Shown here in pieces: positions 10,353 to 20,389 of a stretch of 64,000 bases of DNA. The translations under genes were made by a program, and so were the position numbers. Within the stretch, counting starts at the first letter, position 1. Each line of letters starts with the position of its first letter. The notes under the pieces were generated by a model, which saw only the letters and a list, made by a program, of their open reading frames with translations, did no database searches and was not told the origin of the DNA. The DNA is from Leifsonia sp. SCN 70-46 (lineage in GTDB: Bacteria; Actinomycetota; Actinomycetes; Actinomycetales; Microbacteriaceae). The DNA lies in contig MEFY01000002.1 of the NCBI GenBank assembly GCA_001725325.1, forward strand, positions 2,465,135 to 2,529,134. The letters are read 5' to 3'.

Positions 10353-10943
10353 TCAGTGGGTGACCGGTGCCGGGATGGAGTTCACCGGCGCCTGCTCAGT
10401 CTGCGTCGTGGCCGGTGCCGTCCCCGTAGTGGCGGCGGCGTGTCCGTTCGTCGTCGAGGCCGCGGGCGCCGAGGGGTCCACGAGCGGCACGCCCGAGAGC
10501 TGCGTGTTCGTGATGAGGTTGCACGCCCCGCCGCACCCCGTGGGGTCGGCGCTGCCCGGCAGGGCGTACGTGGTCCCCGTGCCGAGGTCGAGCGCGTAGG
10601 GGTACTGGTTGGGCACCATGCCGAGGTGCGCGGCCTGCGCGCTGAGGTTCTGCGTGGAGTCGAGCACGTTGAGCTTCTCGGTGAGGGCGTCCTGCGTGCG
10701 CAGGAGCTCCTTCTGCTGGTCCTGCAGGGCTGAGACCTGGTAGGCGCCGTCCGAGACGAGGATGCTCAGCAGGAGCTGCGCGAGGAAGATCGCGAAGAGC
10801 GCGGCGACCGTGATCACGGCGTACGCGAGCTTGGGCCGCGCGCGGCGCTGGGCGCGCGTCGTGACGATCTCGACGTGACGGGGGCGCTGCGGGGTGGGGG
10901 CGAGCGGCTCGGGCCGCATGCGGGCGGTGGCGAGGTTGCTCAT
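10353..10943 (-). CDS. ftsL: FtsL-like divisome protein (bitopic membrane protein)
   Basis: Short bitopic protein at the ftsL position between rsmH and ftsI; FtsL forms the FtsQLB complex that activates FtsWI. 196 residues: a cytoplasmic basic region (1-39), one membrane helix (about 40-63), and a coiled-coil-like stretch ([18 protein letters not shown], about 74-91). An extended Thr/Ala/Pro-rich external tail then carries a Cys137-Cys141 pair. FtsL sequence is weakly conserved, so the call relies on topology and position. The ATG overlaps the rsmH stop by 4 nt. The long tail with the two cysteines is not part of the core FtsL fold. Confidence 0.75.
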   Translation of the reverse strand: MSNLATARMRPEPLAPTPQRPRHVEIVTTRAQRRARPKLAYAVITVAALFAIFLAQLLLSILVSDGAYQVSALQDQQKELLRTQDALTEKLNVLDSTQNLSAQAAHLGMVPNQYPYALDLGTGTTYALPGSADPTGCGGACNLITNTQLSGVPLVDPSAPAASTTNGHAAATTGTAPATTQTEQAPVNSIPAPVTH

Positions 10944-11935
10944 GCGGCGACCTCCCTCAGCCGCTCGACGGCGCGCAGGCGCACCGACGTGGCGCGCGGG
11001 TTCGCCGCGCGCTCGTCGTCGTCGGCCTGCTCAGAGCCGCGCACGAGGAGCTTGAGCTCCGGGCGGTGCTCCGGCAGCTCCACGGGCAGGCCGCGGGGTG
11101 CCGTCGAGGCCGAGCGGGCCTGGAAGATGCGCTTGACGATGCGGTCCTCGAGCGACTGGAACGAGAGCACGACCATGCGGCCGTGCACCTCGAGGGCGTC
11201 GAGGGCGTCGGGAACGGCGCGCTCGATGACGGCGAGCTCCTGGTTGACCTCGATGCGCAGCGCCTGGAAGACGCGCTTGGCCGGGTGGCCCGCGCGCTGG
11301 GCGGCGGCCGGCGTCGCGGCGACGATGAGGTCGACGAGCTGCGCGGATGTCACGAGCGGCTCCTCCTCGCGACGCTGCACGATGCGGCTGGCGTAGCGCG
11401 GCGCGAGCTTCTCGTCGCCGTACTCGTAGAAGATGCGGCGCAGCTCCCCCTCGCTGTAGGTGGCGAGGATGAGGGCCGCGGTGCGATCGCTCGTGGCGTC
11501 CATGCGCATGTCGAGGGGCGCGTCCTTGGAGTACGAGAACCCGCGTTCGACGCGGTCGAGCTGCAGCGACGAGACGCCGAGGTCGAAGAGGATGCCCGAC
11601 ACGCGGGGCACTCCGAAGCCCTCGAGCACGCGCGCGATCTCGTCGTTGACGGCGTGGGCGAACCGCACGCGGTCGCCGAACGGCGCGAGGCGCTCGCGAG
11701 CGATGGCGAGGGCGTCCTGATCGCGGTCGATGCCGATGAGCTGCAGGCCGGGGAACCGGGAGAGGAACGCCTCGGCGTGGCCGCCCATGCCGAGCGTGCC
11801 GTCGACGAGCACGGCGCCCTCGTGGTCGAGGGCGGGGGCGAGGAGCTCGATCGTCCGTTCGAGCATCACTGAGGTGTGGATCTTCGCGTTGTCGTCCATG
11901 ACGTAGCGGGCTGCATCCTCGGTGCTGATCCCCAT
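10940..11935 (-). CDS. rsmH: 16S rRNA (cytosine(1402)-N(4))-methyltransferase RsmH
   Basis: SAM-dependent enzyme that N4-methylates C1402 in the ribosomal P site; long known as mraW. 331 residues from the chosen ATG, or 319 from the ATG at 11899 ([13 protein letters not shown]), which begins at the conserved region; neither has a strong ribosome site. Motifs: [28 protein letters not shown] (SAM site), [26 protein letters not shown] and the C-terminal [13 protein letters not shown]. It follows mraZ by about 60 bp and couples to ftsL by a 4-nt overlap. Confidence 0.95.
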   Translation of the reverse strand: MGISTEDAARYVMDDNAKIHTSVMLERTIELLAPALDHEGAVLVDGTLGMGGHAEAFLSRFPGLQLIGIDRDQDALAIARERLAPFGDRVRFAHAVNDEIARVLEGFGVPRVSGILFDLGVSSLQLDRVERGFSYSKDAPLDMRMDATSDRTAALILATYSEGELRRIFYEYGDEKLAPRYASRIVQRREEEPLVTSAQLVDLIVAATPAAAQRAGHPAKRVFQALRIEVNQELAVIERAVPDALDALEVHGRMVVLSFQSLEDRIVKRIFQARSASTAPRGLPVELPEHRPELKLLVRGSEQADDDERAANPRATSVRLRAVERLREVAA

Positions 11936-11998
11936 CCGTTGCGACCTGGCATCGGGGAAGAAAGCCAGGGCGCACGGCTGGGAGTCAGCGCAGAGGAG

Positions 11999-12430
11999 TC
12001 AGAACAAGCCCGGGATCACCTCCTCCGTCGTGTTGGCGAAGTCGGACTCCGCGTTCTCGTAGTAGGCGTTCCACGCCTCCGTGTCCCAGATCTCCGCGCG
12101 GTTGCCCGCGCCGATCACCGTGAGGTCTTTGCCGAGGCCGGCGTACTCGCGCAGGTTCGCGGGGATCGTCACGCGGTTCTGGCTGTCGGGGACCTCCTGG
12201 TTGGCACCCGAGAGGAAGAGGCGCAGGAAGTCGCGATTCTGCTTGCTCGTGATCGAGGCCTGGCGGATCTTGCCGTGGATGTCCTCGAACTCCCGCTGGG
12301 AGAAGACGTAGATGCAGCGTTCCTGTCCGCGGGTGATGACGAGGCCGTTCGACAGCTCCTCGCGGAATTTGGCCGGGAGGATGACGCGCCCCTTGTCGTC
12401 GAGCTTGGGGGCATAGGTGCCAAGGAACAC
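11999..12430 (-). CDS. mraZ: Transcriptional regulator MraZ
   Basis: AbrB-like ring-forming DNA-binding protein that represses the dcw operon it heads. 143 residues, the normal length, with two SpoVT-AbrB-like halves: [21 protein letters not shown] (residues 4-24; both ends shown) and the second [21 protein letters not shown] start with a GAGGGGAGG ribosome site 5-6 nt upstream. First gene of the dcw transcription unit. Three regularly spaced GTGGNG boxes, the presumed autoregulatory sites, lie 40-65 bp upstream. Confidence 0.97.
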   Translation of the reverse strand: MFLGTYAPKLDDKGRVILPAKFREELSNGLVITRGQERCIYVFSQREFEDIHGKIRQASITSKQNRDFLRLFLSGANQEVPDSQNRVTIPANLREYAGLGKDLTVIGAGNRAEIWDTEAWNAYYENAESDFANTTEEVIPGLF

Positions 12431-12469
12431 GGATGCCTCCCCTCATTCTCCGGCCCGGATTCAGGTGTG

Positions 12470-12503
12470 CCCCACTTTACTCCACTTTCCACCACCAATC
12501 CTA
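12470..12503 (-). promoter_or_regulatory. mraZ promoter -10 and three MraZ boxes
   Basis: Read on the minus strand, a TAGGAT -10-like element (12503-12498) is followed by three direct repeats with exact 10-bp period. They are GTGGTG (12495-12490), GTGGAG (12485-12480) and GTGGGG (12475-12470), with AAAGTGG around the last two. MraZ is known to bind tandem TGGGN or AAAGTG-type repeats of about 10-bp period upstream of mraZ, so this is the likely autorepression site of the dcw operon. No clear -35 was found. Confidence 0.7.
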
Positions 12504-12566
12504 TGAAATCCGGCCATATTCCCAGTTTTGTACCCCGACAACCCAGTAAACACAAGGGAATTGAGG

Positions 12567-12582
12567 GTGGAGGGAAGTGGAG
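12567..12582 (+). promoter_or_regulatory. Two further GTGGAG boxes in opposite orientation
   Basis: Plus-strand GTGGAG occurs at 12567-12572 and again at 12577-12582, the same 10-bp period as the three minus-strand MraZ boxes about 75 bp away, but inverted relative to them. They lie upstream of mraZ, between it and the terminator of the DUF3040 gene. They could be a second MraZ ring contact allowing looping. Function is inferred only from the motif. Confidence 0.35.
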
Positions 12583-12605
12583 GCAATGAGCCGAAAAGCG
12601 GGCAC

Positions 12606-12634
12606 GAAAAAGGGCCAACCCGAAGGCTGGCCCT
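12606..12634 (-). terminator. Rho-independent terminator after the DUF3040 gene
   Basis: On the minus strand a 10-bp stem AGGGCCAGCC / GGTTGGCCCT closes on a TTCG loop and runs directly into TTTTT. It lies 20 bp beyond the DUF3040 stop and separates that gene from the mraZ promoter downstream. Confidence 0.85.
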
Positions 12635-12654
12635 GATCGAAGAGGGTGTTGCGG

Positions 12655-13032
12655 CTAGTCGCGGCCGTCCTGGCGCCGGTCCCACCGCTCGTTGAGCCCC
12701 TGCATGAAGGAGCCCGACTTCGGGGCGCCCGAGGATGTGCGGGGCGCATCCTGCGCGGAGAAGCCCGTGGCCCTGCGCGGCGGGGCGACTGCGAGGAGCA
12801 CTCCCCCGAACATGATCGCGAAGCCGATGACGCCCACGATGGGCTGGTGCACGATGACCCCGCCCACGAGGGCGGCGATGCCCACGATGGCGATGAGGAT
12901 GCCGACGACGAGGAGCGTGTAGTTGGTGCGACCGCGCCGGGGGCTCACCGTCGCGACGAAGTCTGCGTCGTTCTGATAGAGGCTGCGCTCCATCTCTTCC
13001 AGGAGGCGCTGCTCCTGCTCGGAAAGTGGCAT
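12655..13032 (-). CDS. DUF3040 domain membrane protein
   Basis: Small actinobacterial membrane protein of unknown function, usually found upstream of mraZ. 125 residues. The conserved N-terminus MPLSEQEQRLLEEMERSLYQ is acidic and cytoplasmic. Two adjacent membrane helices follow (about 41-62 and 66-86), then a Ser/Pro/Arg-rich tail ending in WDRRQDGRD. Start chosen at this ATG because the family begins MPLSE and AGGGGAAC lies just upstream. Followed by a strong terminator, so it is transcribed separately from the dcw operon. Divergent from the polyprenyl synthase gene. Confidence 0.88.
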   Translation of the reverse strand: MPLSEQEQRLLEEMERSLYQNDADFVATVSPRRGRTNYTLLVVGILIAIVGIAALVGGVIVHQPIVGVIGFAIMFGGVLLAVAPPRRATGFSAQDAPRTSSGAPKSGSFMQGLNERWDRRQDGRD

Positions 13033-13095
13033 CCTGTTCCCCTCGCCCCTCGGGATCGACGTGTGAAGCTTCATAGTACGCCGCGCGGCCGTGAC

Positions 13096-13110
13096 TAGGC
13101 TAGGAAAGTG
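13096..13110 (+). promoter_or_regulatory. -10 element, leaderless start of the polyprenyl synthase gene
   Basis: TAGGCT (13096-13101) lies 6 nt before the GTG at 13108, so transcription would begin at or next to the start codon. The adjacent AGG is too close to act as a normal ribosome site. Confidence 0.5.
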
Positions 13111-14229
13111 GCTGAGAGTACCCGACTAGTTGACCTCGTCCAGCTGAGGATCGATGAGTTCCTCGCTGCCCGGTCGACGGAGTTCGAGGCGATAGCCCCC
13201 GAGCTCGTGCGCTTCACCGACCTCGCATCCTCGTTCCTCTCGGGCGGCAAGCGGTTCCGCGCGCTCTTCTGCTACTGGGGCTGGCAGTCCGCGAGCGGCG
13301 TGGCGCAGGGCTTCGACCCGCTGCCCGACGAGGCCGTGTCTGCCGACTTCCCCGGCGTGGTGCTCGCGGCCTCGGCCCTCGAGGTGTTCCACGCCGCGGC
13401 CCTCGTGCACGACGACATCATGGACAACTCCGACACCCGCCGCGGCGCGGCCTCCGCCCACAAGCGCCTCGAGGCCATGCACACCGACGAGGGCTGGGTG
13501 GGCGATCCCGCCCGGTTCGGCGAGTCGGCCGCCCTCCTGCTCGGCGACCTCCTCCTCGGGTGGAGCGACGAGCTCTTCGACGCCGGCACCGAGCTGCTCG
13601 CGGAGCGCTCCGCGGGGCGCGCGGGCCGCGCCGAGTTCGCGCGCATGCGCACGGAGGTCACGGCCGGGCAGTACCTCGACATCCTCGAGGAGAATGCGTG
13701 GACGCGGCAGCCCGAGTCCGAGGCGCTCCCCCGCGCCCACCGCGTCATCGTCTACAAGTCGGCGAAGTACAGCGTCGAGGCGCCGCTCGCGATCGGCGCG
13801 GCGCTCGGGGGCGCGAGCCTGCAGCAGCTCACCGCCCTGCGCGAGTTCGGCCTACCGCTCGGCGTCGCGTACCAGCTGCGCGACGACCTGCTGGGCGTCT
13901 TCGGCGATCCGACGGTCACGGGAAAGCCCGCGGGCGACGACCTGCGCGAGGGCAAGCGCACGGTGCTCGTCGCCCTCGCGCGCCAGAAGCTGTCGAGCCA
14001 GGCCCGCACCCTCATGGACGAGCTGCTGGGCGACCCCGAGCTCGACGACCAGCAGGTGGGCATCATGCGCAGCACGCTGCGCGAGTGCGGCGCCGTCGAC
14101 CAGGTCGAGCGCATCATCGACCGCAACGTCGCCGCGGCCAAGGACGCGCTGCGGGATGCCCCGCTCGCAGCCTCGGCGCGCGACCAGCTGCTCGAGCTCG
14201 CCGACACGGTCACCCGGAGGGTCTACTAG
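13108..14229 (+). CDS. Polyprenyl (all-trans) diphosphate synthase
   Basis: Head-to-tail prenyl diphosphate synthase that condenses isopentenyl diphosphate with allylic primers, supplying C20 or longer chains for quinones, carotenoids or wall carriers. 373 residues. First Asp-rich motif HDDIMDNSDTRRG (DDxxD type) at about 107, with an upstream GGKRFRALF. The second motif is LRDDLLGVFGDPTVTGKP(A)GDDLREGKRT, here in two pieces. It corresponds in position to idsA2 (Rv2173), next to an Rv2175c-like gene. Chain length cannot be read with certainty. GTG start, probably leaderless. Confidence 0.9.
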   Translation: MAESTRLVDLVQLRIDEFLAARSTEFEAIAPELVRFTDLASSFLSGGKRFRALFCYWGWQSASGVAQGFDPLPDEAVSADFPGVVLAASALEVFHAAALVHDDIMDNSDTRRGAASAHKRLEAMHTDEGWVGDPARFGESAALLLGDLLLGWSDELFDAGTELLAERSAGRAGRAEFARMRTEVTAGQYLDILEENAWTRQPESEALPRAHRVIVYKSAKYSVEAPLAIGAALGGASLQQLTALREFGLPLGVAYQLRDDLLGVFGDPTVTGKPAGDDLREGKRTVLVALARQKLSSQARTLMDELLGDPELDDQQVGIMRSTLRECGAVDQVERIIDRNVAAAKDALRDAPLAASARDQLLELADTVTRRVY

Positions 14230-14243
14230 CACCCCGCCCAGGG

Positions 14244-14585
14244 CTAGAAGGCGAGGGACTGCGCCACGCGGCGCACCTCGGCCTTGCGACCGGCCTTGAG
14301 GGCGTCGATCGGCGCGACGCCGAGGCTCTCCTCGGTGCTCAACAGCCAGTTCATGGCCTCGTCGTCGCTGAAGCCGCTGTCGCCGAGCAGGATGATCGTG
14401 CCCTTGAGCTCGTGCATGGGCTCGCCGTCGACGATGAACGGTGCCGGCACCTTCCAGATCCCGTCGACGCGCTGCGCGAGCAGCGCGCGCTCCTCGATGA
14501 GACGCCGGACCTGGCTCACCTTGAGGCCGAGCATCTCGGTGAGGTCGGGAATCGTCAGCCACTCGACGGCGGGGGTTTCGGTCAC
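14244..14585 (-). CDS. Rv2175c-family DNA-binding protein
   Basis: Small winged helix-turn-helix protein; in Mycobacterium the Rv2175c protein is a substrate of the neighbouring kinase PknL, which phosphorylates it and blocks DNA binding. 113 residues from the GTG (VTETPAVEWLTIPDLTEMLG); an upstream in-frame ATG would add 26 residues that look non-coding. HTH region LTIPDLTEMLGLKVSQVRRL at about 10-29, then IVDGEPMHELKGTIILLGDSG typical of the family (both ends shown). Convergent with the polyprenyl synthase gene and divergent from the LysM gene; the kinase gene is 1.6 kb away. Confidence 0.85.
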   Translation of the reverse strand: MTETPAVEWLTIPDLTEMLGLKVSQVRRLIEERALLAQRVDGIWKVPAPFIVDGEPMHELKGTIILLGDSGFSDDEAMNWLLSTEESLGVAPIDALKAGRKAEVRRVAQSLAF

Positions 14586-14777
14586 CCCACTAGCGTGCCA
14601 CGCACCGCCGTGAAGGCCCGGTGACGCCTCCGCAAACCGAATGTTTCCGACAGGTAAATTCACGTCACATCAGTCACGATGATTGACTCTGGATAACACA
14701 TGTGTCACGGTTATAGCTGCGTGGGGGCGCAGTTCTACTCCCACCGGGGCTTCTCGGGGTGGGGAGAGAACGGAAAC
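14586..14777. promoter_or_regulatory. Divergent intergenic region (Rv2175c-like / LysM)
   Basis: 192 bp with no gene. It contains TTGACT (14683-14688), a perfect 10-bp palindrome ACACATGTGT (14697-14706) and several GTCAC/GTGAC half-sites. A -10 at the right distance from TTGACT is not evident. Probably holds the promoters of both flanking genes. No known riboswitch fold was recognised. Confidence 0.4.
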
Positions 14778-16169
14778 ATGATGGAGCAGTACGTCGACGA
14801 CGCCGAGGGCGTCGCACGATCGGTGTTCGCGGGCCTCGCCCCGCGCATCCTCGTCGACACGGAGGAACCGAGCCAGCCGGGCACGCGGGGGCGTGTGGCG
14901 AAGGGCATGTTCGCGACCGGGTCGGTGATCCTCGCGGGCTCGATGGCCGCGATGGGCCTGACCGGTCCCGTGAGCGCCGCCGAGGCGCGGCCCGCACCGA
15001 GGCCCAAGGGCGCCTTCGAGCTCGGCAAGACTCTCAAGCAGGTGCTCACGAGCGCGAGCGCGTCCGTGGCGCCCGCCGCAGCCACGGAGGCCGCGCCCGC
15101 GCCCATGCTCTACCGCGTGCAGGCGGGCGACTCGATCAGCAGCATCGCAGGCCGCTACGGCCTCTCGACGGCATCCGTCCTCGCGCTCAACGGCCTCGGC
15201 TGGTCGTCGCTCATCTTCCCCGGCCAGGAGCTCAAGCTCTCGACGTCGGGCGTCGTCGCACCCGTGGAGCCCGAGGCTCCCACCGCGAGCGGCCGCTACA
15301 CGATCGTGTCGGGCGACACGATCAGCGGCATCGCCGACCGGTTCGGCGTCTCCACGCTCTCCGTGCTCACGGCCAACGGGCTCGGCTGGTCGTCGCTCAT
15401 CTACCCGGGGCAGACCCTCGCCATACCGGGCCTCGTCGGTCCGGGCACGCCCTCGGGCGACGACGGCGAGTTCGTGCCCGTCGTCTCGGCCGCGCCGCTC
15501 GAGGAGACGGCGCCCGTCGAGACCGTCGCGCCGCCCGCGGCTCCGGCGGAGCCCGTCGCTCCGGCTGCGGATCCCGCTCCCACCGCCACCACCACCACCA
15601 CCACCTACACGATCGTCTCGGGCGATACCCTGAGCAGCATCGCCGCGCGCTTCGGCATCACGACCCAGGCCATCCTCGACGCCAACGGGCTCGACTGGTC
15701 GAGCACGATCTTCCCGGGCGGCACGCTCACGATCCCCTCCGGCGGCTCCGTCGCGCCGGCGGCGGTCTCGGGCAGCACGATGAACGACGAGATGCGCGCC
15801 AACGCCGCCGTCATCGTGCAGGTCGGGCGCAACCTCGGCGTCTCGGACTACGGCATCGTCATCGCGCTCGCGACCGCGATGCAGGAGTCGAGCCTGCGCA
15901 ACCTCACGTGGGGAGACCGCGACTCGGTCGGCCTCTTCCAGCAGCGCCCGAGCACGGGCTGGGGAACCGTCGACGAGCTCACCGACCCCGCGCGCGCCGC
16001 CGAGCTCTTCTTCGTGGGCCGGTCGGGCGTGCGCGGCCTCCTCGACATCTCGGGCTGGGAGTCGATGCCGCTCACACAGGCCGCCCAGCGCGTGCAGATC
16101 TCGGCGTACCCGGACGCCTACGCCAAGTGGGAGTCCTCGGCCTGGCAGTGGTTGGCGGAACTCTCGTAG
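14778..16169 (+). CDS. Secreted cell-wall protein with three LysM domains and a lytic-transglycosylase-like C-terminus
   Basis: Probable peptidoglycan-binding hydrolase. 463 residues. After a 45-residue N-terminal stretch there is a hydrophobic signal or anchor segment (MFATGSVILAGSMAAMGLTG, about 46-65). Three LysM modules follow, at roughly 112-156, 173-217 and 276-320, each starting YxVxxGDxxSxIAxRxG. Linkers are rich in Pro, Ala and Thr, including a run of Thr residues encoded by ACC triplets. The C-terminal 130 residues (MNDEMRANAAVIVQVG ... AMQESSLRNLTWGDRDSVGLFQQRPS) resemble small lysozyme-like or lytic transglycosylase domains, with Glu in AMQES as a possible catalytic residue. Start chosen at MMEQYVDD after GGGGAG. 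Confidence 0.8.
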   Translation: MMEQYVDDAEGVARSVFAGLAPRILVDTEEPSQPGTRGRVAKGMFATGSVILAGSMAAMGLTGPVSAAEARPAPRPKGAFELGKTLKQVLTSASASVAPAAATEAAPAPMLYRVQAGDSISSIAGRYGLSTASVLALNGLGWSSLIFPGQELKLSTSGVVAPVEPEAPTASGRYTIVSGDTISGIADRFGVSTLSVLTANGLGWSSLIYPGQTLAIPGLVGPGTPSGDDGEFVPVVSAAPLEETAPVETVAPPAAPAEPVAPAADPAPTATTTTTTYTIVSGDTLSSIAARFGITTQAILDANGLDWSSTIFPGGTLTIPSGGSVAPAAVSGSTMNDEMRANAAVIVQVGRNLGVSDYGIVIALATAMQESSLRNLTWGDRDSVGLFQQRPSTGWGTVDELTDPARAAELFFVGRSGVRGLLDISGWESMPLTQAAQRVQISAYPDAYAKWESSAWQWLAELS

Positions 16170-16206
16170 TGCCGTGTCCCACCGGGATCTGCACAGGGTG
16201 GAACTC

Positions 16207-16218
16207 TAGACTCGGACG

Positions 16219-16221
<3 letters not shown>
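16207..16221 (+). promoter_or_regulatory. -10 element, leaderless start of the PASTA kinase gene
   Basis: TAGACT (16207-16212) is followed 6 nt later by the GTG start at 16219, with no ribosome site, consistent with a leaderless mRNA separate from the LysM gene. Confidence 0.5.
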
Positions 16222-18177
<1,956 letters not shown>

Positions 18178-18246
18178 GCTGCATCACCCGGCGGGTCTCC
18201 CCAGGGCGACGTCGCCATGCCCGCGGGCGGGGCGACGACCAGCGAC

Positions 18247-19617
18247 CTAGAAGGCCGCGAGCTCCTCGGCGACGAGGAAGGCGAGCTCGAGCGACTGCAT
18301 GTGGTTGAGGCGCGGGTCGCACAGCGACTCGTAGCGCGTCGCGAGGGTGGCCTCGTCGATCTGCTCCGACCCGCCCAGGCACTCGGTCACGTCGTCGCCC
18401 GTGAGCTCGATGTGGATGCCGCCCGGGTAGGTGCCCGCCGCACGGTGCGCCTCGAAGAACCCCTTGACCTCGTCGACGACGTCGTCGAAGCGACGGGTCT
18501 TGTAGCCGTTGGGGGTCGTGAGGCCGTTGCCGTGCATGGGGTCGGAGACCCAGAGCGGCAGCGCGTCCATGCCCTTGATCGCCTCGAGCAGCGGCGGGAG
18601 CGCGTCGCGCACCTTGCCGGCGCCCATGCGCGTGATGAAGGTCAGGCGGCCGGGCTCGCGGTTCGGGTCGAGCTTGTCGATGATGCCCTTGAGCGTGTCG
18701 GGGGTCGTCGTCGGGCCGAGCTTGATGCCGATGGGGTTCCGCACGCGCGAGAAGTAGTCCATGTGGGCGCCGTCGAGGTCGCGCGTGCGCTCGCCGATCC
18801 AGAGGAAGTGGGCGCTCGTGTTGTACGGCGTGCCGGTGCGCGAGTCGATGCGCGTCATGGGGCGCTCGTAGTCCATGAGCAGGCCCTCGTGGCTCGAGTA
18901 GAACTCGACGCGCTTGAGCTCGTCGAAGTCCGCGCCCGCGGCCTCCATGAACCTGATGGCCTTGTCGATCTCGTTCGCGAGCTTCTCGTAGCGGTGGTTC
19001 GCGGGGTTGGCCGCGAACCCCCTGTTCCACGAGTGCACCTGGCGCAGGTCGGCGAATCCACCCTGGGTGAAGGCGCGCACGAGGTTGAGGGTCGACGCGG
19101 CGGCGTGGTAGCCCTCGACGAGCCGGCCCGGGTCTGCTTCGCGCGACTCGGGGGTGAAGTCGTAGCCGTTGACGATGTCGCCGCGGTACGCGGGCAGCGT
19201 GACATCCCCGCGCGTCTCGGTGTCGCTCGAGCGCGGCTTCGCGAACTGGCCGGCCATGCGGCCCATCTTGATGATGGGCTTGGACGCGCCGTACGTGAGC
19301 ACGACCGCCATCTGCAGGATCGTCTTGACGCGGTCGCGGATGTTCTGGGCGTTCGTGCCCGCGAAGGTCTCGGCGCAGTCGCCCCCCTGGAGCAGGAACG
19401 CCTCCCCGCGAGCGGCCTTGGCGAGCCTGTCGCGCAGCACGTCGGCCTCGCCCGCGAAGATGAGCGGCGGAAGCGTCGCGATCTTGGCGGAGGCCGCACC
19501 GACTGCGTCGGCGTCGGGCCATTCCGGCTGCTGCTTGATGGGGAGCGTCCGCCAATAGTCGAGGCCCGCGATCACTTCGGGATCAGCATCGACGACAGGC
19601 TCGGACGGGTCAACCAC
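18247..19617 (-). CDS. aroG: 3-deoxy-7-phosphoheptulonate synthase, class II (DAHP synthase)
   Basis: First enzyme of the shikimate pathway, condensing phosphoenolpyruvate and erythrose 4-phosphate. 456 residues, the length of actinobacterial and plant type II enzymes. Motifs: LQGGDCAETFAGTNAQNIRD, KMGRMAGQFAKPRSSDTE, GYHAAASTLNLVRAF, SHEGLLMDYERPMTR and WVSDPMHGNGLTT. GTG start with AAAGGAA 8-9 nt upstream. It is convergent with the kinase gene across 69 bp, as in the Mycobacterium Rv2176-Rv2178c region. Confidence 0.95.
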   Translation of the reverse strand: MVDPSEPVVDADPEVIAGLDYWRTLPIKQQPEWPDADAVGAASAKIATLPPLIFAGEADVLRDRLAKAARGEAFLLQGGDCAETFAGTNAQNIRDRVKTILQMAVVLTYGASKPIIKMGRMAGQFAKPRSSDTETRGDVTLPAYRGDIVNGYDFTPESREADPGRLVEGYHAAASTLNLVRAFTQGGFADLRQVHSWNRGFAANPANHRYEKLANEIDKAIRFMEAAGADFDELKRVEFYSSHEGLLMDYERPMTRIDSRTGTPYNTSAHFLWIGERTRDLDGAHMDYFSRVRNPIGIKLGPTTTPDTLKGIIDKLDPNREPGRLTFITRMGAGKVRDALPPLLEAIKGMDALPLWVSDPMHGNGLTTPNGYKTRRFDDVVDEVKGFFEAHRAAGTYPGGIHIELTGDDVTECLGGSEQIDEATLATRYESLCDPRLNHMQSLELAFLVAEELAAF

Positions 19618-19669
19618 GGGAGTGTTCCTTTGGTGCAGGGGTGGAGTGAAATGGGCAGGAATCTCGAGC

Positions 19670-20359
19670 CTACCGGCTGCGGGACCCCATCCTGTCCTTC
19701 ACCGAACTCGCGTACACGTCCACGTATTCCTGCCCGCTGATGCGGCTGAGCTCGTACATGATCTCGTCGGTGATCGAGCGCAGGATGAACCTGTCGCCCT
19801 CGAGCCCCTCGAAGCGCGAGAAGTCGAGCGGCTCGCCGAAGATGACGCCGATGCGGCGCACCTTGGGGAGCTTGCTGCCGATGGGCATGACCTTCTCGGT
19901 GTCGACCATGGCGACGGGCACGACGGGCACATGGCCCTCGAGGATCATGCGCGCGACGCCCGTGCGCCCGCGGTAGAGCTTGCCGTCGGGGCTGCGCGTG
20001 CCCTCGGGGTAGATGCCGAGCACGTTGCCCTTCGCGATGACCTCGAGCCCCGTGTTGAGCGAGGCCTCGGACGCCTTGCCGCCCGAGCGGTCGATGGGCA
20101 GCATGCCCGTGCCCAGCAGGAAGTGCTTGACCGCCCAGTTCTTGAGGCCCTTGCCCGTGAAGTAGTCGCTCTTGGCGAGGAAGTAGATGCGGCGCTCGAT
20201 GAGCAGCGGCAGGAAGATCGAGTCGATGAACGACAGGTGGTTGCTCGCGAGGATGACCGGGCCGGTCTTGGGGATGTTGTCGAGCCCCGTGACCCACGGG
20301 CGGAACACCGTCTTGAGCAGCGGTCCCGCCACGAGGTTCTTCATGAACCAGTAGAACAT
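19670..20359 (-). CDS. 1-acyl-sn-glycerol-3-phosphate acyltransferase (PlsC family)
   Basis: Membrane-associated acyltransferase that makes phosphatidic acid or related lipids. 229 residues. Motif I NHLSFID (catalytic His-x4-Asp) at about 41-47, motif II DRSGGKAS, motif III YPEGTRSPDGKLYRG and motif IV VPVVPVAM are all present. The N-terminus FMKNLVAGPLLKTVF is hydrophobic. Position corresponds to Rv2182c. It lies 52 bp upstream of the DAHP synthase and 30 bp after the glucokinase, so the three may be one unit. Substrate chain length is not known. Confidence 0.9.
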   Translation of the reverse strand: MFYWFMKNLVAGPLLKTVFRPWVTGLDNIPKTGPVILASNHLSFIDSIFLPLLIERRIYFLAKSDYFTGKGLKNWAVKHFLLGTGMLPIDRSGGKASEASLNTGLEVIAKGNVLGIYPEGTRSPDGKLYRGRTGVARMILEGHVPVVPVAMVDTEKVMPIGSKLPKVRRIGVIFGEPLDFSRFEGLEGDRFILRSITDEIMYELSRISGQEYVDVYASSVKDRMGSRSR

Positions 20360-20389
20360 CGCGCTACCTCCGGCCGGAAAGTCTCTAGC

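Noticed and set aside
14650..14777. Possible c-di-AMP (ydaO-type) riboswitch before the LysM gene
   Set aside because: Such riboswitches often precede actinobacterial wall hydrolases, but only about 90-120 nt are available and the conserved core was not recognised.
15585..15607. ACC-triplet run in the LysM gene as a phase-variation tract
   Set aside because: Triplet units would only change the number of threonines, not the frame.
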